Origin: DATKZH01 sp964475955
Lineage (GTDB): Bacteria > Planctomycetota > Planctomycetia > Pirellulales > Thermoguttaceae
Direction of reading: 5' to 3'
Length of the DNA: 9,494 nt
Assembly: GCA_964475955.1 (NCBI GenBank)
Contig: CAYYZY010000264.1
Coordinates: 1 to 9,494 of the forward strand
Each line of letters opens with the position of its first letter. Positions within the stretch are counted from its first letter, which is position 1. A model generated the notes under the pieces. That model saw only the letters and a list, made by a program, of their open reading frames with translations. It was not told the DNA's origin and did not search any database. Positions 6,032 to 9,494 of the stretch are shown here, one piece after another. The translations under genes and the position numbers were made by a program.

Positions 6032-6796
6032 GTGGCTACAGTTCGTGTGAAGGATTTGATCGAGGCGGGCGTCCATTTCGGCCATCGGGCCAGCCGTTGG
6101 AACCCCAAGATGCGGCCCTATGTTTACGGGCGACGCAACCTGATCCACGTGATCGACGTGCGCGAGACCATCCGCGGCCTGCTCCGCGCGCGACGGTACG
6201 TCCAGCAGATCGCCGCCGCCGGAAGCCTCGTGCTCTTCGTGGGCACCAAGCGGCAGGCCTCCGAGACCATCGAGACTCAGGCCGCCCGGTGCGGGATGCC
6301 CTACGTGGCCGATCGGTGGTTGGGCGGCACGCTCACCAACTTCCGCACCATCCGCAGCCGCCTGTCGCGATTGGAGGAGCTCGAAACGCTCCGGGCGAGC
6401 GAGGCGATCGGCGCGTACTCCAAGAAGATGCAGTCGGCGCTGACGCGCGAATACCGCAAGATGTTCCGCAACCTGAACGGCATGCGGATCATGAACCGGC
6501 TGCCGGAGTGCCTGGTCGTCGTCGACCCGCGCAAAGAGAAGAACGCGGTGCGCGAGGCCCGAAAACTCGGCATCACCACCGTCGCCCTGATCGACACCGA
6601 CTGCGACCCCGACCTGATCGATCTGCCCATCCCCGGCAACGACGACAGTATCCGCTCCATCGAGCTGATCATCACGCACCTGGCCGACGCCGTGCTGGCG
6701 GGCAAGCAGTCGTCGGGCCAGATGAAGTACGACGACTCGGGAGCCGGCGAGCCGTCCGCTTCGCCCGAAGGGGAAGCCGTAACCGAGACGGCCTAG
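6032..6796 (+). CDS. rpsB: 30S ribosomal protein S2, 254 aa
   Basis: Structural protein of the small ribosomal subunit, sitting between head and body and needed for S1 binding in bacteria that have S1. The N-terminal signature LIEAGVHFGHRASRWNPKM (residues 9-27) and PYVYGRRNLIHVIDV (29-43) are clear. RWLGGTLTNF (95-104) and the C-terminal signature DPDLIDLPIPGNDDSIRSI (192-210) complete the family pattern. The helical hairpin region is about 105-150. After residue 225 the tail is a polar, Glu/Ser-rich extension (about 30 residues). The start is GTG 6032, with AGGGAGAG ending 7 nt upstream; longer in-frame extensions run into the leader and have no family match. It opens the translation cluster and is followed by a 205-nt gap to tsf. 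Confidence 0.97.
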   Translation: MATVRVKDLIEAGVHFGHRASRWNPKMRPYVYGRRNLIHVIDVRETIRGLLRARRYVQQIAAAGSLVLFVGTKRQASETIETQAARCGMPYVADRWLGGTLTNFRTIRSRLSRLEELETLRASEAIGAYSKKMQSALTREYRKMFRNLNGMRIMNRLPECLVVVDPRKEKNAVREARKLGITTVALIDTDCDPDLIDLPIPGNDDSIRSIELIITHLADAVLAGKQSSGQMKYDDSGAGEPSASPEGEAVTETA

Positions 6797-6810
6797 CCGG
6801 GATTTCCGGG

Positions 6811-6920
6811 GACGCGCCGCCGGACGGCGCGGCGTCGACCTGCGCGGTCGGGCTCGAAGCGCCGCTTCCGCGGCGCGGAAGGCGCCCGGGTCGGTCGCCT
6901 TCCGCCCGAGGGCCGACCGA
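6811..6920 (+). promoter_or_regulatory. Three GC-rich hairpins between rpsB and tsf
   Basis: The 205-nt spacer holds three separate stems. GCGCCG (6814-6819) pairs with CGGCGC (6825-6830). GCGCCGC (6859-6865) pairs with GCGGCGC (6870-6876) across TTCC. TCGGTCG (6891-6897) pairs with CGACCGA (6914-6920). None is followed by a T-run, so full intrinsic termination is unlikely. They could attenuate transcription, set RNA processing points, or fine-tune tsf relative to rpsB. TTGACC at 6953-6958 has no -10 partner, so I see no separate tsf promoter. Confidence 0.45.
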
Positions 6921-7001
6921 ACGCGCCTTGTGCCCGAACCCACGTACGACCTTTGACCGTCCCTTGTTACGACGGAAGCCAATTCGCCAGGAGAGATCGA
7001 G

Positions 7002-7838
7002 ATGACGCAAATCACAGCCGCGGCGGTCAAGGCGCTTCGCGACCGGACCGGCCTGCCGATGGGAGACTGCAAGAAGGCGCTCGTGGAATCGGGCGGAGAC
7101 GAAGAGGCCGCAATCGAGCTGTTGCGCAAGGCCGGGCTGAAGGTGGCCGCGAAGCGGGCGGGCAAGGAGACCTCGGAGGGCCGCATCGCGATCTGCGCCA
7201 GTCTCGACCCGGGCGTCGGGGCGATCATCGAGCTTCAGTGTGAAAGCGCCCCCGTGGCCGGTAACGAGGAATTCATCGACCTGGCCCACGGCCTGGCCCA
7301 GCAGTTGGCCAACGGCCCCGGCGCCGCCACGCCCGAGGAACTCCTCGCGCAGCCCTCGCCCACCCGCGAAGGCAAAACGCTCCAGGAACAGTTCGACGAG
7401 CTGGTCAACCGCATCCGCGAAGCGTTCCGGCTGAAGCGAATCGCCCGAATCGACGCGCCCTGCGGCGGCTACGTGCATCACGACGGCAGCACGGGCGTGC
7501 TGCTCGAGGTCGAAGGGGGCAACCCGGAGCTGGCCAAGGACGTCTGCATGCACATCGCGGCGATGCGCCCGGCGGTCGTCTCTTCCGACGATCTCGACCC
7601 CGAAGTTCTCACCAAGGAACGCGAGATCCTCACCGAGCAGGCCCGCGCCGAAGGCAAGCCCGACAACATCATCGAAAAAATGGTCCAGGGGCGGATGCGC
7701 GAGTTCTACGCGCAGCAGTGCCTCCTCGATCAGCCGTACGTGAAGGGGCAGGGCAAGAAGGACACGGTGACCAAGGCGGCGAAAGAGGGGGGGATGAAGG
7801 TCGTCCGCTTCCTCCGCTGGGAAGTGGGAAAGGAGTAG
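7002..7838 (+). CDS. tsf: Elongation factor Ts, 278 aa
   Basis: Nucleotide-exchange factor that frees GDP from EF-Tu in the cytoplasm. The N-terminal UBA-like domain carries the family signature LRDRTGLPMGDCKKAL (residues 12-27), followed by the GGDEEAAIELLRKAG helix (31-45). The core domain runs from about 58, and the C-terminal module ends VVRFLRWEVGKE (267-278). The length is normal. The odd point is at 81-86. In E. coli and Thermus the strand-to-helix junction reads ETDFVA, whose Asp and Phe reach into EF-Tu; here it reads ESAPVA, followed by the conserved NEEF. The start ATG has AGGAG 8 nt upstream. It ends 4 nt before pyrH, whose Shine-Dalgarno lies mostly in the last tsf codons, so the two are probably translationally coupled. 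Confidence 0.97.
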   Translation: MTQITAAAVKALRDRTGLPMGDCKKALVESGGDEEAAIELLRKAGLKVAAKRAGKETSEGRIAICASLDPGVGAIIELQCESAPVAGNEEFIDLAHGLAQQLANGPGAATPEELLAQPSPTREGKTLQEQFDELVNRIREAFRLKRIARIDAPCGGYVHHDGSTGVLLEVEGGNPELAKDVCMHIAAMRPAVVSSDDLDPEVLTKEREILTEQARAEGKPDNIIEKMVQGRMREFYAQQCLLDQPYVKGQGKKDTVTKAAKEGGMKVVRFLRWEVGKE

Positions 7839-7842
7839 CCGA

Positions 7843-8610
7843 ATGTCCGACGAGGGGGAACCATCGGCGCAAGTTGCGGGCCGTCCGAAACGCGTGGTGC
7901 TGAAGATATCGGGCGAGGCGTTCGCGCACGCGGGCGAGCGGGGCATCGCCATGGACGCGGTGGAGTACGTCGCCCAGGAGGTTTCCGACGCGGCGTCGGA
8001 CGGCGCGCACATTGCGATCGTGATGGGCGGAGGCAACATCCTCCGCGGGGCCCACTTCACGGTGCCCGGCTCCGCCATCCAGGAGGCCACCGCCCACTAC
8101 ATGGGCATGCTGGCCACGTTGATGAACGGCCTGGCCCTGCAAGACGCCCTCGAAGCGGCCGGCCACCCCACCCGGCTGATGACGGCCATGCGCTGCGACG
8201 ACGTCGCCGAGCCCTACATCCGCCGCCGCGCCCAGCGCCATCACGAGAAGGGCCGGCTCATCCTGCTCGCCGCGGGGACCGGTCGGCCGTTTGTGACCAC
8301 CGACACGGCGGCCGCCCAATGGGCCCTGGAACTCGGAGCCGACGTGCTCGTGAAGGCCACCCGCGTCGACGGCGTCTTCAGCGACGACCCCGAAAAAAAC
8401 CCCCACGCGGTGCTCTACAGCGAGCTGACCTACGAGGACTTCCTCCGGCAGAACCTCCGCGTAATGGACCACGAGGCGGTAACCAAGTGCGCCGAGTACC
8501 GGTTGCCGATCCAGGTGCTCAACTTCCGGAAGCCGGGCAACGTGCGGCGCGCCATCCGGGGCCAGCGCGTCGGGACCCAGATCAAACGGTCGGTTGAGAA
8601 GGGGAAATAG
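7843..8610 (+). CDS. pyrH: Uridylate (UMP) kinase, 255 aa
   Basis: Phosphorylates UMP to UDP with ATP in pyrimidine nucleotide synthesis; a cytoplasmic hexamer of the amino-acid-kinase fold, usually allosterically controlled. Motifs in order: KISGEA (21-26), GGGNILRG (62-69), YMGMLATLMNGLALQDAL (86-103), GTGRPFVTTDTAAA (145-158), ADVLVKATRVDGVFSDDP (166-183) and LRVMD (205-209). The first 17 residues are a polar extension before the first strand. By my alignment with E. coli PyrH, the UMP-site Arg is kept (Arg68), but the position of Asp77 (GDHMGML) is His85 (AHYMGML). GTGNPF has become GTGRPF. The ATG follows AAGGAG by 7 nt. frr starts 4 nt after its stop. Confidence 0.97.
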   Translation: MSDEGEPSAQVAGRPKRVVLKISGEAFAHAGERGIAMDAVEYVAQEVSDAASDGAHIAIVMGGGNILRGAHFTVPGSAIQEATAHYMGMLATLMNGLALQDALEAAGHPTRLMTAMRCDDVAEPYIRRRAQRHHEKGRLILLAAGTGRPFVTTDTAAAQWALELGADVLVKATRVDGVFSDDPEKNPHAVLYSELTYEDFLRQNLRVMDHEAVTKCAEYRLPIQVLNFRKPGNVRRAIRGQRVGTQIKRSVEKGK

Positions 8611-8614
8611 CACG

Positions 8615-9175
8615 ATGGGCGCAGACGACATCCTCCTCGACGTCGAAGAACGCATGGAGAAGGCCATCGGCGTGCTCAAGCAGAGCCTGGCCGGAATCCG
8701 GACCGGCCGGGCGAACCCGGGGCTGGTCGATTCGCTCAAGGTCGAAGTCTACGGGTCGCCCTGCCCGCTGAAGCAGATCGCCGCGGTCGGCGCGCCGGAA
8801 CCGAACCAGATCGTCGTCCGACCCTACGATCCCAACACGCTCAAGGACATCGAAAAGGCCATCCAGCAGAGCGAGATCGGCCTCAACCCCCAGAACGACG
8901 GCCGGCTGATCCGGCTCAACGTGCCGGCCCTTTCGGGCGAAGTTCGCCGCTCGATGGTCGGGCGCATCCGCAAGCTGTGCGAGGAGGCCAAGGTCTCCAT
9001 CCGCAACGTGCGCCGCGACGGCAACAAGATGGCCGACGGCGCGGAGAAAGACAAGACCCTCTCCGAAGACCAGCGCGACGACGTCAAGGAAGAGATCCAG
9101 GAGCTGACCAAGAAATACGAGTCGCAGGCCGACGACCTGGCCGGGGCCCGGGAAAAGGACGTGCTGGAAGGCTGA
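8615..9175 (+). CDS. frr: Ribosome recycling factor, 186 aa
   Basis: Splits post-termination ribosomes together with EF-G. The three-helix-bundle domain and the small beta-rich domain are both recognisable. Helix 1 is EERMEKAIGVLKQSLAGIRTGRANPGLVDSL in family style, with IRTGRANP at residues 28-35. Domain II carries VYGSPCPLKQIAAV (45-58) and the NQIVVRPYD strand (64-72). Helices 2 and 3 follow, with the RNVRRDGNKM motif (130-139) including the conserved Arg pair that contacts the ribosome. The usual PPLTEERR reads VPALSGEVRR (103-112), a mild variation. The length is typical (about 185). ATG 8615 is preferred over an in-frame TTG at 8594; AAGGGG lies 10 nt upstream, inside pyrH. It is the last gene of the cluster here; no uppS or other gene follows. 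Confidence 0.97.
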   Translation: MGADDILLDVEERMEKAIGVLKQSLAGIRTGRANPGLVDSLKVEVYGSPCPLKQIAAVGAPEPNQIVVRPYDPNTLKDIEKAIQQSEIGLNPQNDGRLIRLNVPALSGEVRRSMVGRIRKLCEEAKVSIRNVRRDGNKMADGAEKDKTLSEDQRDDVKEEIQELTKKYESQADDLAGAREKDVLEG

Positions 9176-9177
9176 GG

Positions 9178-9249
9178 CACGGGTAGCACCGACGAATTTG
9201 CGCAACATGCCCGGCCACTCCATTGCACGGAGTCGCAAATTCGTCCGTG
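9178..9249. repeat. Long imperfect hairpin built on a 12-bp inverted repeat
   Basis: GACGAATTTGCG (9191-9202) is the exact reverse complement of CGCAAATTCGTC (9234-9245). Inside, ACTCC (9217-9221) pairs with GGAGT (9229-9233) directly next to the right arm, leaving a 14-nt one-sided bulge. Outside, CACG (9178-9181) can pair with CGTG (9246-9249). It starts 2 nt after the frr stop. It may be a small dispersed repeat or the 3' end structure of the operon mRNA. A third copy of the arm lies at 9479-9490. Confidence 0.7.
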
Positions 9250-9262
9250 TTGCGAAGCAACA
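9248..9262 (+). terminator. Short hairpin after frr, possible operon terminator
   Basis: TGTTGC (9248-9253), loop GAA, GCAACA (9257-9262): a perfect 6-bp stem, 72 nt after the frr stop codon and adjoining the longer hairpin. It is followed by AGAGG, not T residues, so intrinsic termination is weak at best. I offer it as the only plausible 3' boundary of the cluster. Confidence 0.3.
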
Positions 9263-9478
9263 AGAGGATCGCCCCGGTCGCCGCGCAAGCCCGACGATTG
9301 CCCGGGCCCAGGCTCCGCCTCGCTTCGGGGTGGGCCTGTGCAAGTCCGCCGGTCCCCATACCTTGCCCTTTCTCGCCGCCGCATCCCCGTCCGTAGGGCG
9401 CCCGCACCCGGCGCTTCGCCGCGCCGCCATCGCCCGAGGCGCCCGAATCGCGAAAATAGTTGCACGGCCCCACGCCGC
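9263..9478. other. Non-coding stretch after the translation cluster
   Basis: No gene is supported on either strand: open frames here are Arg/Gly/Pro-rich and lack start signals. One hairpin is visible, GGCCCA (9305-9310) with TGGGCC (9331-9336). Otherwise I see nothing in it. Confidence 0.6.
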
Positions 9479-9490
9479 CGCAAATTCGTC
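9479..9490. repeat. Third copy of the 12-bp repeat arm
   Basis: CGCAAATTCGTC recurs here exactly, in the same orientation as the right arm at 9234-9245. A partner arm, if any, would lie beyond the window edge. Flanking bases differ from the other copies, so only the 12-mer is shared. Confidence 0.6.
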
Positions 9491-9494
9491 TTGC

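Noticed and set aside
6953..6981. TTGACC as a -35 for a separate tsf promoter
   Set aside because: No -10-like hexamer at 16-18 bp distance.
5879..8090. Two long minus-strand open frames (449 and 472 codons) opposite rpsB, tsf and pyrH
   Set aside because: Antisense shadows of three certain genes; no family resemblance.
8582..9430. Minus-strand open frame of 282 codons opposite frr
   Set aside because: Antisense shadow of frr continued into non-coding DNA.

Overview
The window is high-GC bacterial DNA, most likely from the phylum Planctomycetota. The best lineage clue is the long minus-strand gene (2145-4511). Its N-terminal 'LTRFQAEAISAGRG...LQVGPYLL' lead-in to a kinase fold is the style used by planctomycete membrane-anchored Ser/Thr kinases. 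The small CSD-type and RRM-type RNA-binding proteins and the rpsB-tsf-pyrH-frr order fit this. I cannot place it below phylum from sequence reading alone.

Layout. 1-41 is a perfect palindrome made of two hairpins (a REP-like repeat). 244-627 (minus) is a small unrecognised gene with a strong Shine-Dalgarno sequence. 628 to about 1230 holds no gene I can defend, only decayed-looking reading frames. A candidate sigma70 promoter near 1233-1261 leads through a leader of about 225 nt into two small RNA-binding-protein genes: a CSD protein (1495-1692) and an RRM protein (1720-2007). A strong hairpin (2011-2060) follows, shared with the convergent kinase-like gene. The kinase-like protein has lost most catalytic residues and carries a membrane segment and a predicted beta-helix-like C-terminal half. 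From 4640 a divergent unit runs on the plus strand: an M29 aminopeptidase (4714-5838), then a promoter with a 17-bp spacer (5851-5879), then rpsB (6032-6796), tsf (7002-7838), pyrH (7843-8610) and frr (8615-9175). Beyond frr are a long inverted repeat, a short hairpin and a third copy of the repeat's 12-bp arm at the window edge.

How the genes work together. rpsB, tsf, pyrH and frr form the classical translation cluster: ribosomal protein S2, elongation factor Ts, UMP kinase and ribosome recycling factor. The last three are tightly packed, with the Shine-Dalgarno of pyrH and frr lying inside the preceding gene. The CSD and RRM genes probably form a two-gene RNA-chaperone transcript. The kinase-like gene and the aminopeptidase share only a divergent upstream region.

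The most notable points are the pseudokinase with a beta-helix-like outer domain, an EF-Ts whose Thr-Asp-Phe-Val contact motif reads Ser-Ala-Pro-Val, a UMP kinase with His at a usually Asp UMP-site position, and the two families of small inverted repeats at the window ends. I see no defence system, mobile element with a transposase, CRISPR array, tRNA or rRNA.
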